Below the pieces are notes generated by a model. That model did no database searches and was not told where the DNA came from. It saw only the letters and a program-made list of their open reading frames with translations. Positions 11,973 through 22,520 of a DNA stretch of 64,000 nt are shown piece after piece. The stretch is from Synaphobranchus kaupii. Its lineage: Eukaryota; Chordata; Actinopteri; Anguilliformes; Synaphobranchidae. Each line of letters opens with the position of its first letter. Positions within the stretch are counted from its first letter, which is position 1. The stretch spans positions 5,826,014 through 5,890,013 of the forward strand of contig CM056389.1 of assembly GCA_029718625.1 (NCBI GenBank), in the 5' to 3' direction. A program made the translations under genes and the position numbers.

Positions 11973-12012
11973 TCATTTTGTTCTTCTCTGTTCACTTGTA
12001 TTTATTCCACAG

Positions 12013-12624
12013 AAAAGCTAAGCAACATTTTTTCGTTGGGGGGTGGAGAGACCAAGAAAGAGGAGGAGTTTGTGTTGGAGGGGGAGGAGTTTTCCCCAAC
12101 AGTATTTCAGTTCTGTGGAGAGAGTGTCCAGGCAGTGGCTGCAGCCAAAGAGGAGCTGAAGAGCCTGCTGGTGAAGGAGCAGTTGGAGAGGACTCTGCGG
12201 GAACCTGCCATCGCCCTCCTGGGCCTGCGGCAGCGCCTCGCCCTCCAGGACCTGCAGAAGAGGCTGACTGTCCGCATCCAGCTGGAGAGCCGTGGCGGGC
12301 CCTCTTTCCTCCACCTGGAGGGCTTGAGTCGCGACGTTTTAACCGCCGAATCTGAGATTCGCCAGATGATCCGGGAAGTGGAGGTGGCAGAAAACCAGAG
12401 AAGAGAGGCGGCCCTGCTCAGTGACCTGGTGGAGTGGCAGTATGAGGATGGAGGCATTTTTGTGCCGTTTGACAGCCTCACTAACCTCAAGCTTGAGAAC
12501 GCCTTCCACAAGAAGTCTTCACTCAAAATCAACATAAACAACTCGGAGTATAAGACTGACCTGGCCCGTAACAAAGTATTTGGTCGGGGAAGAGAAGTTG
12601 CTCTAAAAAGAATTTACCTGAAAG
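12013..12624 (+). CDS. PARP14-like gene A, exon encoding last KH-like region and WWE domain
   Basis: This internal exon of 612 bp begins after TTTATTCCACAG and ends at AAAG|GTGAGC. It is entered in a split codon (one base from the previous exon) and leaves after one base. The 203 complete codons give a KH-like fold region (about residues 25-130, with VFQFCGESV, LQKRLTVRIQLE and LEGLSRDVLTAESEI). A WWE domain follows (about 135-203, LVEWQYEDGG, LTNLKLENAF, GREVALKRI). This matches the order in vertebrate PARP14, where WWE domains bind ADP-ribose units. The macrodomains of PARP14 would be encoded upstream of the window. GC-rich exon composition contrasts with the AT-rich flanks. PARP14 is an interferon-induced mono-ADP-ribosyltransferase. 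Whether this copy is true parp14 or a lineage-specific paralogue cannot be decided here. Confidence 0.92.
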
Positions 12625-12706
12625 GTGAGCTTCTGCACAGTGTTCTGCACTGCATTTCTCTGATGAGGGGTTCTGTACACACCTGATTCCCTGTGTTTCC
12701 CCTCAG

Positions 12707-12840
12707 AGGCTCTCCCAGGCACTTGGGACAGCATGGGAGGCTCCGCCCTGCAGACTGTGGCTCTGCGCCAGGGCTCCAAAGAGTACCAGGATGTGGAGGC
12801 ACAGTTCAGACGGAGCGGCCTCACCAACAGCATCGTGGAG
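12707..12840 (+). CDS. PARP14-like gene A, exon encoding start of PARP catalytic domain
   Basis: The exon follows the WWE exon across an 82-bp intron (GTGAGC...CCCCTCAG). It begins in the split codon G|AG and ends exactly on a codon at ATCGTGGAG|GTATAG. It encodes 44 residues plus the joining Glu. LPGTWDSMGG and VALRQGSKEYQDVEAQFRRS are the conserved opening of the PARP14/PARP15 catalytic domain. The next intron is 11.6 kb and carries a 42-bp minisatellite and several transposons. The frame joins cleanly (phase 0) to the exon at 24480, reading ...SIVE/IVRIQN..., which fits the family (RIQN motif). Confidence 0.9.
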
Positions 12841-12843
12841 GTA

Positions 12844-12921
12844 TAGTGATGTCACTGCAGCCGCACTGACTATGATGTCACTGCAGCCGCACTGGCTGTG
12901 ATGTCACTGCAGGCTCACTGG
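12844..12921. repeat. Three-copy 27-bp tandem repeat just after a splice donor
   Basis: GTGATGTCACTGCAG and CCGCACTG motifs recur three times immediately inside the intron (12844-12921). Each copy has TGATGTCACTGCAG. It begins a few bases after the donor GTATAG. No function is evident. Confidence 0.8.
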
Positions 12922-14051
12922 CAAATGTTTAACCTGCTCAGACCCCCTCGCCGGTGTCTACACTTTACAAACAACAGAAATATATTGCTAGTTCCATGAG
13001 AATACAGATGTTATCACCAAAAACCGCATATCATTTGTAATTCATGCTACGCTGCTACACTCTTATCTACAATAGACCCGACCACATGTAAGATAGCAGA
13101 CATTTAAACATATTTGAGAGTTAGTTAAATTTTTTATTTTATCACCAAAAAATCGTTTACTATCACAGAAACAAGAAAAAACATCCAAGACCCTGAAAAC
13201 AGTTCAGTAAAACTGTCAACATGCCTACTCACTCCACAGGACAAAAAAACTAGTGGTATTTGTTTGTCATCAGATAATAAAAAGCTGCTGTAAAATATGA
13301 AATAAAGTTGTAACCTTACCTTTGGTTATGAAGATTAAGATGCCCCCTACAAGAATCAGTGGTTATTTTTTGCCTTGGTTGACCCGTTTTTAAGCCCAGG
13401 GCGAAGATGTTGCTGTTGACATATAAGTATTAACTGTATTAAATAAAGTAATAACTTTATGTGTGCATAGGTCGAATTTTAGCCATGTAAAATATGGCAT
13501 TTATTATCTATATAATTCATGTGGCTAAATAGTAGCATAACTCATATCATATATTGTCCCATTAGTATTCCTACATAGCTTAGCCATGCATTATTCTATG
13601 TTGCGCATACCAGCATCCCCATGGGCCATAAACTAACCTATGGTTGTCAATGGCAATCCAGTGTCACTGGCTGGCACTTTGTCATTGCGGGCTATTTTGT
13701 GTAGAATTTTGAGACAAAAAATGAACTCAATCTATTGTAGAATATGTCTGTAACGTAATAAAACGTGGAGAAGGTGAAAGGGGTGTGCAGACTTTCTGGC
13801 TTAACTGTATATTTGGCAAGGCCACCTCCTTTAAAATACACATGCCAACACAGTTTTCTAAGCTTCATGCTTATGAATGAACATGAAAATAAACGTGTGC
13901 TTATTTGGAGCGTTAGTAGTGGTGTGCAGCCTATCTCAAAAGCTGCTATGTGTCAGAGGATAGGACTAAAATGCTTCCTCTGAATTGCGAAGTACAGCTG
14001 AGATAAAAAAAAAAAAAGAAAAGAACCATTTCCGAAAAAAGTTCTGCCGCC
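12922..14051. other. Intron of gene A, AT-rich, with interspersed repeat B (copy 1)
   Basis: No exon is supported. The segment 13510-13640 (CATAACTCATATCATATATT, then TACATAGCTTAGCCATGCAT) recurs in the same orientation at 19590-19700. It is a dispersed repeat of unknown class. Confidence 0.55.
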
Positions 14052-16131
14052 GGTAGAGGGAGAGGAAATTGCCCCCGGCCCCTTGTCTGCAGAAGAGAGG
14101 GAGAGGAAATGGCCCCCGGACCCCTCGTCTGCAGAAGAGAGGGAGAGGAAATGGCCCCTGGACCCCTCGTCTGCAGAAGAGAGGGAGAGGAAATGGCCCC
14201 CGGACCCCTCGTCTGCAGAAGAGAGGGAGAGGAAATGGCCCCCGGAGCCCTCGTCTGCAGAAGAGAGGGAGAGGAAATGGCCCCCGGACCCCTCGTCTGC
14301 AGAAGAGAGGGAGAGGAAATGGCCCCCGGACCCCTCGTCTGCAGAAGAGAGGGAGAGGAAATGGCCCCCGGACCCCTCGTCTGCAGAAGAGAGGGAGAGG
14401 AAATGGCATCCCGGACCCCTCGTCTGCAGAAGAGAGGGAGAGGGAATGGCATCCCGGACCCCTCGTCTGCAGAAGAGAGGGAGGGGAAATGGCCCCCGGA
14501 CTCCTCGTCTGCAGAAGAGAGGGAGAGGAAATGGCCCCCGGACCCCTCGTCTGCAGAAGAGAGGGAGAGGAAATGGCCCCCGGACCCCTCGTCTGCAGAA
14601 GAGAGGGAGAGGAAATGGCATCCCGGACCCCTCGTCTGCAGAAGAGAGGGAGGGGAAATGGCCCCCGGACCCCTCGTCTGCAGAAGAGAGGGAGAGGAAA
14701 TGGCCCCCGGACCCCTCGTCTGCAGAAGAGAGGGAGAGGAAATGGCCCCCGGACCCCTCGTCTGCAGAAGAGAGGGAGGGGAAATGGCCCCCGGACCCCT
14801 CGTCTGCAGAAGAGAGGGAGGGGAAATGGCCCCGGACCCCTCGTCTGCAGAAGAGAGGGAGGGGAAATGGACCCCGGACCCCTCGTCTGCAGAAGAGAGG
14901 GAGGGGAAATGGCCCCCGGACCCCTCGTCTGCAGAAGAGAGGGAGAGGAAATGGCCCCCGGACCCCTCGTCTGCAGAAGAGAGGGAGGGGAAATGGCCCC
15001 CGGACCCCTCGTCTGCAGAAGAGAGGGAGGGGAAATGGCCCCCGGACCCCTCGTCTGCAGAAGAGAGGGAGAGGAAATGGCATCCCGGACCCCTCGTCTG
15101 CAGAAGAGAGGGAGGGGAAATGGCCCCCGGACCCCTCGTCTGCAGAAACGAGGGAGAGGGAATGGCATCCCGGACCCCTCGTCTGCAGAAGAGAGGGAGA
15201 GAGAATGGCATCCCGGACCCCTCGTCTGCAGAAGAGAGGGAGAGGAAATGGCATCCCGGACCCCTCGTCTGCAGAAGAGAGGGAGAGAGAATGGCCCCCG
15301 GACCCCTCGTCTGCAGAAGAGAGGGAGAGGAAATGGCCCCCGGACCCCTCGTCTGCAGAAGAGAGGGAGAGGAAATGGCATCCCGGACCCCTCGTCTGCA
15401 GAAGAGAGGGAGAGAGAATGGCATCCCGGACCCCTCGTCTGCAGAAGAGAGGGAGAGGAAATGGCCCCCGGACCCCTCGTCTGCAGAAGAGAGGGAGAGA
15501 GAATGGCATCCCGGACCCCTCGTCTGCAGAAGAGAGGGAGAGGAAATGGCCCCCGGACCCCTCGTCTGCAGAAGAGAGGGAGAGAGAATGGTATCCCGGA
15601 CCCCTCGTCTGCAGAAGAGAGGGAGAGGAAATGGCCCCCGGACCCCTCGTCTGCAGAAGAGAGGGAGGAAATGGCATCCCGGACCCCTCATCTGCAGAAG
15701 AGAGGGAGAGGAAATGGCCCCCGGACCCCTCGTCTGCAGAAGAGAGGGAGAGAGAATGGCCCCTGGACCCCTCGTCTGCAGAAGAGAGGGAGGGGAAATG
15801 GCCCCCGGACCCCTCGTCTGCAGAAGAGAGGGAGGGGAAATGGCCCCCGGACCCCTCGTCTGCAGAAGAGAGGGAGAGGAAATGGCCCCCGGACCCCTCG
15901 TCTGCAGAAGAGAGGGAGGGGAAATGGCCCCCGGACCCCTCGTCTGCAGAAGAGAGGGAGGGGAAATGGCCCCCGGACCCCTCGTCTGCAGAAGAGAGGG
16001 AGGGGAAATGGCCCCCGGACTCCTCGTCTGCAGAAGAGAGGGAGAGGAAATGGCCCCCGGACCCCTCGTCTGCAGAAGAGAGGGAGGGGAAATGGCCCCC
16101 GGACCCCTCGTCTGCAGAAGAGAGGGAGAGG
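14052..16131. repeat. Minisatellite array, 42-bp GA-rich unit
   Basis: About 50 copies of a 42-bp unit contain CCCCTCGTCTGCAGAAGAGA followed by GGGAGAGGAAATGG and CCCCCGGA. A CATCCCGGA variant makes some units 43 bp. The plus strand is strongly purine-rich over GCAGAAGAGAGGGAGAGGAA. Since 42 is divisible by three, long frames stay open on both strands (14083-16239 plus, 13953-16139 minus and others). These are 14-residue repeat translations, not genes. The array is in the 11.6-kb intron of gene A. Confidence 0.97.
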
Positions 16132-16997
16132 GATATCATTGGGAAAGTGGCCGTGAGTGATAGAAAACGCGACTTGATTCGTCAAGATTTCAATATTCTC
16201 TCACGCCGATTGCGACGTTTGCTAGGACTTCTAGGCTAATAAAACTAGATCGGATTCATAGAGAAAATATGAAAACAGTTTTGCATCTGGAATACAATAT
16301 GACTGGTGATGTGTAATTATTTTCATATGGCTGTCTCCAATAAATCCTTATACAGAGGCTGTTTCCTGATGTAATTATTCTAACCGACTTCTGCTTCATT
16401 CCATTTAGGCTGCACATGATGAGAAACTAACAGATTAAACATCATTAAAAATCAACTTATTCAGATAGTATTTTTGCCAATTAGGCTGCACAACGTACGT
16501 CTACAGCCACAACGCGTAGGTGAAGTGCATTTTAAAATATTGCCCAGATGCATGAACTGCTTTTAATATTTTCATAAATGGAATGACTTGGACATGCCAT
16601 TTTCATGATCAGCTACTCATTTTAGGCGAACTCTGATTGTAAAGCTCACATAACCTATGTTTTTCAACCTTTTTGTTTATCGCCTGTAAGACTCCGCAGT
16701 GTTCTAAACAAAAGCTATTTGTTTTCATTATAGGCTATTCCCTCGCTGTTCATTGCATGCAATGTAGCTGCCTCACCACTGGGAAAAGCGTACGCAAGGT
16801 CGAGAGCTGTCGTGAGATTTCATCGCACCGTACACCATGTTCATTTTGATACATATGGAAATTTTCATAACTGAGATAACTGACTTTAAATTGGAGGAGG
16901 AACACACTCAAACAATCATGTCTACAGTTATCGCTCAGGTCAAGTTTTTAGTTCAGTCATGATGATCTGAGACTCTGTTGGACAATTTTAAACAACA
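16132..16997. other. Intron of gene A, no recognised feature
   Basis: This is AT-rich unique-looking sequence. No exon, transposon end or RNA gene could be supported. Confidence 0.5.
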
Positions 16998-17396
16998 GGG
17001 GCCGGATTCACAAAGCCTTCTTTAGAATAAAAAACTTCCTAAATGGCATTTTTCCCTAACTTATGACTTAAGAAGAAATTTAGGAAGAGTTTCTATTCAC
17101 AAAAAACTTCTTAAGTATTTTCCTAACTTTCTTCATAAGTTTCTTAAGAGAAAACCTACGAATAAATGGGATTCTTGAAAACAAAGTTCTTATGTTTCTT
17201 CTCATATTCCTTATCACTAAGATGGCTCCACACTTGTCTTCAGGCTATTCACTACATTGAAGAGGTATACCACAGTTTTCAATCCTTAGCTGATATTACT
17301 ATTACACAAACAAGTATATGATTTGTTTCAGTCTCAATTTTTTAGGCCTTTTGTTATGTGCTTTTGTTTGTTTCCTGTAATCAGTGATAATCACCA

Positions 17397-17552
17397 TTAG
17401 CAACATTGTAGGCTAAGCCTTTTTTTAGCTTCGGCTGTCACACCGGAATTTCCCAACAGTAGCCGCTTCCTTGTTATGACCTCCTCCACCATAACATCCA
17501 ACTCTTGCTTTGAGAAATTGGGAGACTGGCCTTTCTTATTTTCCATTTCCAT
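17397..17552 (-). pseudogene. Myb/SANT-like DNA-binding protein fragment of a Harbinger-like element
   Basis: This is a 51-codon frame with ATG at 17552. It encodes MEMENKKGQSPNFSKQELDV and then MVEEVITRKRLLLGNSG, followed by VTAEAKKR and a stop. The pattern NFSK.EL..MV.EV..RK..L.G....T is that of Myb/SANT-like domains found in NAIF1-like and Harbinger accessory proteins, which bind transposon ends. Only the first helix region is present: full domains run to about 80 residues, so this is a truncated relic. Placement inside an element with matching inverted ends supports the call. Confidence 0.65.
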
Positions 17553-17920
17553 TAGCTAACAATTGAGCAACAAACACGTAACGTTAAGCTAAGTAGCTAC
17601 AATGCGAAGTTTAATAAAAACCGTTTGAAACGTTTCTTATAAAATTTTATTTATTTGATTATTTGTGTCGTGAACGGATTAAACCATTCACACAAACTAC
17701 TACAGGAAAAGCAAATGTTTTTAATGACCTAAAATATTTTTTAGATCTAGCCTCTGTCTGTATTTAGTGGCCATAATGATAATAAAGATGATGGTTAAGA
17801 AGTTTGTAATTGGCTAAAATTAAGAAGTTCGTAGGATAATGGTCATTTCTTAATAAAATGTTGAAGAATTGCATTTGAGAACATTCTTAGGAACTTCCTA
17901 GATCCTATGTGTTTTCTTAA

Positions 17921-18616
17921 AGGAGCTATATGTAACATTGACACCGAGCGTTTAAAATGGGTACTGCAATCCAAATTCACAATATTGGAGAGAGTCGAGA
18001 CACTGAACGAACACGAGCGCAAGACGAGCCGAGCGCATTATATTTTGAGACAAGCTTATTCTATTTTGACAATGACAAGCGACGACGAGTCCTACACTGT
18101 AAGTTGATAAGCTAATGTATACGTTTGCAATTTGTTTATTATTTATTGTTTGCAAATTATAAACCAGCTCATGTGGACTTTTTATAACTCTGTCAATGTT
18201 AGCTAGATGCATGGCTGGCTATGTTTACGGTCACACAGATATAAGCTAACATTAGTGGTATGTTTCGCGAGTAACTATATACATATATATATTTAAATCT
18301 TTAGCTAGCTAGCTAAATGGAAACGATGTTGAACTTAGCTTAGGCATTCGTAAATTGGCTGTCGGAGTGCCGGAGTACATCTGGTTGTTCGTAATAGGCA
18401 GTGGACTCGGAGTCAACTCGGAGAATAGTGAATCACACAGGCCAAAACAAATACAGACGTTCCGACCCGGAATGGAAATTTCAAAGGAGAACATACTAGC
18501 TGTAGCATTGTTGTCGGAGAAGCCAGTATTTCGACTTATCATGTTTCCTTAATCTCTGATGACATATCATGGTCATTTTATGATTTAGTACAGTACATTT
18601 GTTACATATAGCTCCT
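17921..18616. mobile_element. Nested TTAA element (TIR AGGAGCTATATGTAAC)
   Basis: The left end AGGAGCTATATGTAAC and right end GTTACATATAGCTCCT are perfect 16-bp inverted repeats. They are flanked by TTAA on both sides (17917-17920 and 18617-18620). Insertion was into a CTTAAG-type motif of the Harbinger-like element. The TTAA duplication is the signature of piggyBac-type transposition. The 696-bp interior has no coding capacity. Confidence 0.85.
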
Positions 18617-18653
18617 TTAAGAAGATTTTTGTGAATCCGGCCCCAGATGTAAA

Positions 18654-20384
18654 CAGAGCCAATGCAGACTACTCACAGTCTTGGAGGACCGGGTTGTGCA
18701 GAATTTCCACTCCATTCCTTGTCATTGCTTATTTTCTAAGCTCCATTTGAACAGTGACCGCTAGTGACTAATGGCCATATTTCATTAAAATAAAAGTGTG
18801 ATGTACTACTACACGTATTGCACACTAGGTGGCAATGACCTTGAAAATAGCCTTCACTTGACCTGGCTTTTGCCGACCTTGCCAGCTTGTTCCCATGTTC
18901 AAATTTCAAAAGGTTGGTCTCAGCCTTCTGGTGCTGTTAGCCTCCTCATTGTGGCTTGAAAATCAGATCTGCTATAGGTTGTTGAAGGTCAAGGTCCCAT
19001 ATATATCTTTAATTAACCATGAAGGAATTTCATAAGGGTAATGACACATTCTACACATTAAATGTATACAGACATCTGTAAAATGTGAACGTTATGAGGC
19101 TGAACAAGTATTCCCACATGTGATTTTCTAACATTGAAGATAAACCACAACACATTTGTATTATGATTCTTTAGCAATCATTCAAAAAATCTGATATCTA
19201 TTATTTAAAGAGAAAATGCAATCTGAAAATGGTATGTCAATAAAATATGGTCATTCGGGACCTTAATTGAACCTTTATATTTCATAAACTATTAAGAATT
19301 CAAGGATCAAACTTCATTTCCTTTGATATGGGTGGTTGAAGAATTGAGTACACCAAAAATAAATTGGTTCTGAACAATAGGCCCACCACCCTCATTGAAA
19401 CTGCGTGGTTTCACTCTATGGCTGTTTGCAGCTGGAGCGATTTGCATAATGACTCTTAGTTGATCACCCGCAAAGTGTGAAATGTTAACGCATGCAAATA
19501 CTTTGGCTGCGCCCGCAAAATAACACCCCTTATTTAAGATCTTAGTAAATCGACCCCTATATCGCTCTTATTTTACCATCTCATTGCTTGTGGCTGAATA
19601 GTAGGATAAGTCATATCATGTAGTGTAGCATTAGTATTTATACATAGCTTAGCCATGCATTATCCTATATTGAGCACACCAGCATCAATGGGCCATAATA
19701 TGGACAAAGCATTGTATTAATTTTCGGATAGGGTTGGATAAGTTTTTGGACCCCTATATATCTCAACCCCCAATTCTTTTGAAAATGATGGAAATTCCTT
19801 TATGCATTGAATGCAAACATGTTTTCTGTGAGTCAGAATACTTTATATGTTGATAGAAACTGATTTACTGTAATGTACATTTTATCCATTTTTGATACAT
19901 TTTGAGACACTAAAGGACCCAGGGTCAGGGGCATGTGCAGGATTTTTAGAATCGAGTGGCTAAGAACACACATGGGCGGCTCATAATACAAAAAAGTGTG
20001 TAAAATAAACGCAAACAATTTTTGCATGATTGTTTTGGGGGACTAAGCCTTTAGTAGGGGGGTCTGGGGGCAAAAGAACAGCCACAAAATGATATTGCAG
20101 GGGATTTTGGCACATTTTTTTGGGCCGCTACCCACACGGTTAGCTGTGTTGCTCATTCCACGAATGCATGATCCTTACAAGTTGTAAAGGTGACTAATCA
20201 GGCTTTCCAACGATATAAAATACAATATCAATTGGTATTATTAAAGGGGAGGAATAATCGACCAAAATAACGTTTCCGAACTTTTTTTGAGGAGTTTATT
20301 TTATACCAATTTCAAACTTACCTTTTTTATCTAAAATTTTATCTGTTGCCTCTCAAATAATCACATATATGAACAACTATAGTA
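18654..20384. other. Intron of gene A, with interspersed repeat B (copy 2)
   Basis: No exon is supported. The segment 19590-19700 repeats 13510-13640 at visibly lower identity. A short patch near 19940-20150 (GTGGCTAAGAACACACATGG, GGGGGTCTGGGGGC) looks repeat-derived. The remainder is AT-rich. Confidence 0.45.
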
Positions 20385-21330
20385 TTTTTGAGCAGCATAG
20401 CATAGCACAGAAACAACTGTTATTAAGGTTACCAATGACTTACTGCTCACCGCTGACTCTGGGGTCTGTTCAATTTTAATTCTGCTTGATTTGAGTTCCG
20501 CATTTGATACAGTCGACCATGATATACTTTTAAATTGCCTGGAGAACTGAGTTGGCACAGGACACTGCTCTTGCCTGGTTTCGCTCCTACCTCTCCGACA
20601 GATCTTTCTCTGTTGTAATGGGACAATTCTCCTCATCCCCAGTCCCCCTCTCATGTGGTGTTCCCCAGGGGTCAATTCTTAGTCCTATATTATTTTATAT
20701 TTATATGTTTCCCTTAGGTCAGATCATCCGTAACTATAATATTAATTTCCACTGTTATGCGGACGATACTCAACTTTATGTTCCTCTTACTGGTAGTGCT
20801 ACAGACAAATTATCTCATGTTATGTTGTCTCTCTGATATCAAATGCTGGATGTCACAAAATTTCCTCCGGCTCAATGAGTCCAAATTTTAGGTCCTTTTA
20901 TTCGGTCCCCCTAACCTGACCAATGACTTGAAAAAGAATCTTGGGAACCTGTCCTCCAACGTTAAGTACTCCGCCTGCAATTTGGGTGTGATCTTTGACT
21001 GAGCTTCATTTTGACATACAAATCACCAAGGTAATACAATCATGCTTTCTCCAAATTAGGAACATAGCAAAAGTTACATTTTTTTAAATCTCAAGCGGAC
21101 CTTGAAAAAGTCATCAATGCATTAATTTCGTCGCGACCAGATTATTGTAATTCCCTGTATTCTGGGCTAAGCCGAAAAGGCCATCTCCCGTCTCCAGCTT
21201 GTCCGAAACTCGGCTGTCAGACTTTTAACTAATTCCAAGAGACAAGACCATATTACTCCCATCCTTGCAGCACTACACTTGCTACCTGTTAAGTATAGAA
21301 TTGATTTTTAAACTTTTATTAATTAAGGAG
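20385..21330 (+). pseudogene. L2/CR1-type LINE reverse-transcriptase fragment
   Basis: The plus-strand reading, across several frameshifts and stops, gives [25 protein letters not shown] (palm motif A), ALAWFRSYLSDRSFSV, LSCGVPQGSILSPILFYIYM, the active-site box FHCYADDTQLY, and later NLGVIFD, RPDYCNSLYSGLS, RLQLVRNSAVRLL and LLPVKYRID. The order and wording are those of fish L2-type LINEs. The copy is truncated at the 5' side and contains many stops. It lies inside the large intron of gene A, in the gene's orientation. Confidence 0.88.
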
Positions 21331-21331
21331 T

Positions 21332-21440
21332 TTTACCCGTAATACATATAAGAATAAGAATCAATCAAGTTATAGTCGAGTTGTTTTACTCATCGTAATC
21401 AACAGGCTCTGGTTGGTCAACATATGACTCCACGCTGCAC
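21332..21440. repeat. Interspersed repeat C, copy 1
   Basis: TACCCGTAATACATATAAGA and the following AAGTTATAG and GTTGTTTTACTC blocks recur at 47838-47970 in the same orientation, with extra sequence in the second copy. The repeat class is not recognised. Confidence 0.6.
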
Positions 21441-21559
21441 TCTAACGAATAGCAGCAGCCTCCCCAGGGTACTAGCGCCGGATTTCTCCATGTGAGTTAT
21501 GGTTCTGGAGTTTCGATGGTGCATTTTGTCAAATCAATCTGAAAAAACGTAATGAATAA

Positions 21560-21770
21560 AACTAGTGGCTTAAAATTATTTTGGCCAGATGCAGTACATT
21601 TTAGGGGCTCTGGCAACACCACTTATAAACCAATGGTACTGGCAAAGATTTTAGGGGTGGCAACTGGGATGGCCCATTATTTCCCAGGGGGGTCCGGTGC
21701 CACCTCAGCCTCCCCTTTGGCCATGCCCCTGCCCAGGATACACTCTTTACAAATTACATTGTAGAACCTG
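21560..21770. other. Repeat-like intronic patch
   Basis: The composition shifts to GC-richer sequence (GGGGCTCTGGCAACACC, CAGGGGGGTCCGGTGCCACC). It looks like part of a fish interspersed element, but no ends or family could be assigned. Confidence 0.3.
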
Positions 21771-21984
21771 AGTAGGTTTAACATATCCCCCTAAAATTGT
21801 GTACACCAGTGGACAAGTGGGGTGTGGACCAGAAAATGTAAAGTATGATCTGTTTTCTATCTTTGCCTTTCAGAGGTGCACTGTAAAGTAAGAATTACAA
21901 CTTCCGTTTTACATTATTTGCAAGTATTTTGTGCATTTACAGCCCATAATGTATATAAAGATTATGTAAATAAATGATTTTAAG

Positions 21985-22520
21985 CAATGACATTAACCCC
22001 TTGGCGCATATGGCAAATTTCACCTATTTAGGGGGTGCTCTGTTTAAGGCTTTATAACTCCAGGTGTGAGCATCACATAAACTTGGTAAATGGCTTAAAT
22101 GAAACAAGGCAGGTGTACCATTTACAATACAAACTTAGATTTGTATATTTTCATAATTTAAGTAAAAATAAAGTGCCACAAATGCAAAGAAACCTTGAAA
22201 AAAAATTTTAAAAATAGTTTTTTTTTTTAACATTTTGCTGAGAGCTACATAAGTGAAATCAGTAATATATATACATTTACTGGATCATAAACTCCATGTC
22301 CACAGGTTTTGCTAAATCGGAGGATGATATGCAGAACTACTAAAGGTCTATGATGCAAAATATAGCAGTGTACCCTGTTGTCCATTAGTGTCTTCAAATC
22401 TATCCAAATGGATAAATTGTGCACTGCTCTAAATAAAAAAAATTATATATTTAACTACAAATCAACAGTTTTGGCACATAAAACTCACTTTTGCATAATT
22501 TTCAAGTGGGAATTACTATA
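21985..22520 (+). repeat. Interspersed repeat A, copy 1 (forward)
   Basis: This approximately 530-bp segment, from ACCCCTTGGCGCATATGGCA to TTTCAAGTGGGAATTAC, is matched in reverse orientation by 37340-37875. Shared blocks include CTTTATAACTCCAGGTGTGA, GGATCATAAACTCCATGT and CAAATCTATCCAAATGGAT. It has no open frame and the family is not recognised. Confidence 0.8.

Larger units (their letters stand above)
16998..18653. mobile_element. Harbinger-like element with GGGGCCGGATTCACAAA ends
   Basis: The left end GGGGCCGGATTCACAAA (16998) is matched by the right end TTTGTGAATCCGGCCCC (about 18637-18653). Internal subterminal sequence is rich in CTTAAG and TTAAGAA motifs near both ends. A minus-strand Myb/SANT-like reading frame (17397-17552) is typical of the accessory protein of PIF/Harbinger elements. 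No convincing 3-bp target duplication was seen. The nuclease gene is absent and the right part is interrupted by a nested TTAA element at 17921-18616. Confidence 0.65.

Noticed and set aside
12018..12574. Minus-strand and alternative-frame open frames across the gene A exon
   Set aside because: They are shadows of the GC-rich PARP14 exon, which has splice sites and domain matches in the plus frame.
13946..16239. Five open frames of 471-728 codons
   Set aside because: All are 14-residue repeats produced by the 42-bp minisatellite. Open frames occur on both strands, so none is evidence of a gene.
20552..20836. 94-codon reverse-transcriptase frame as a host gene
   Set aside because: It is part of a decayed L2-type LINE with stops before and after it.
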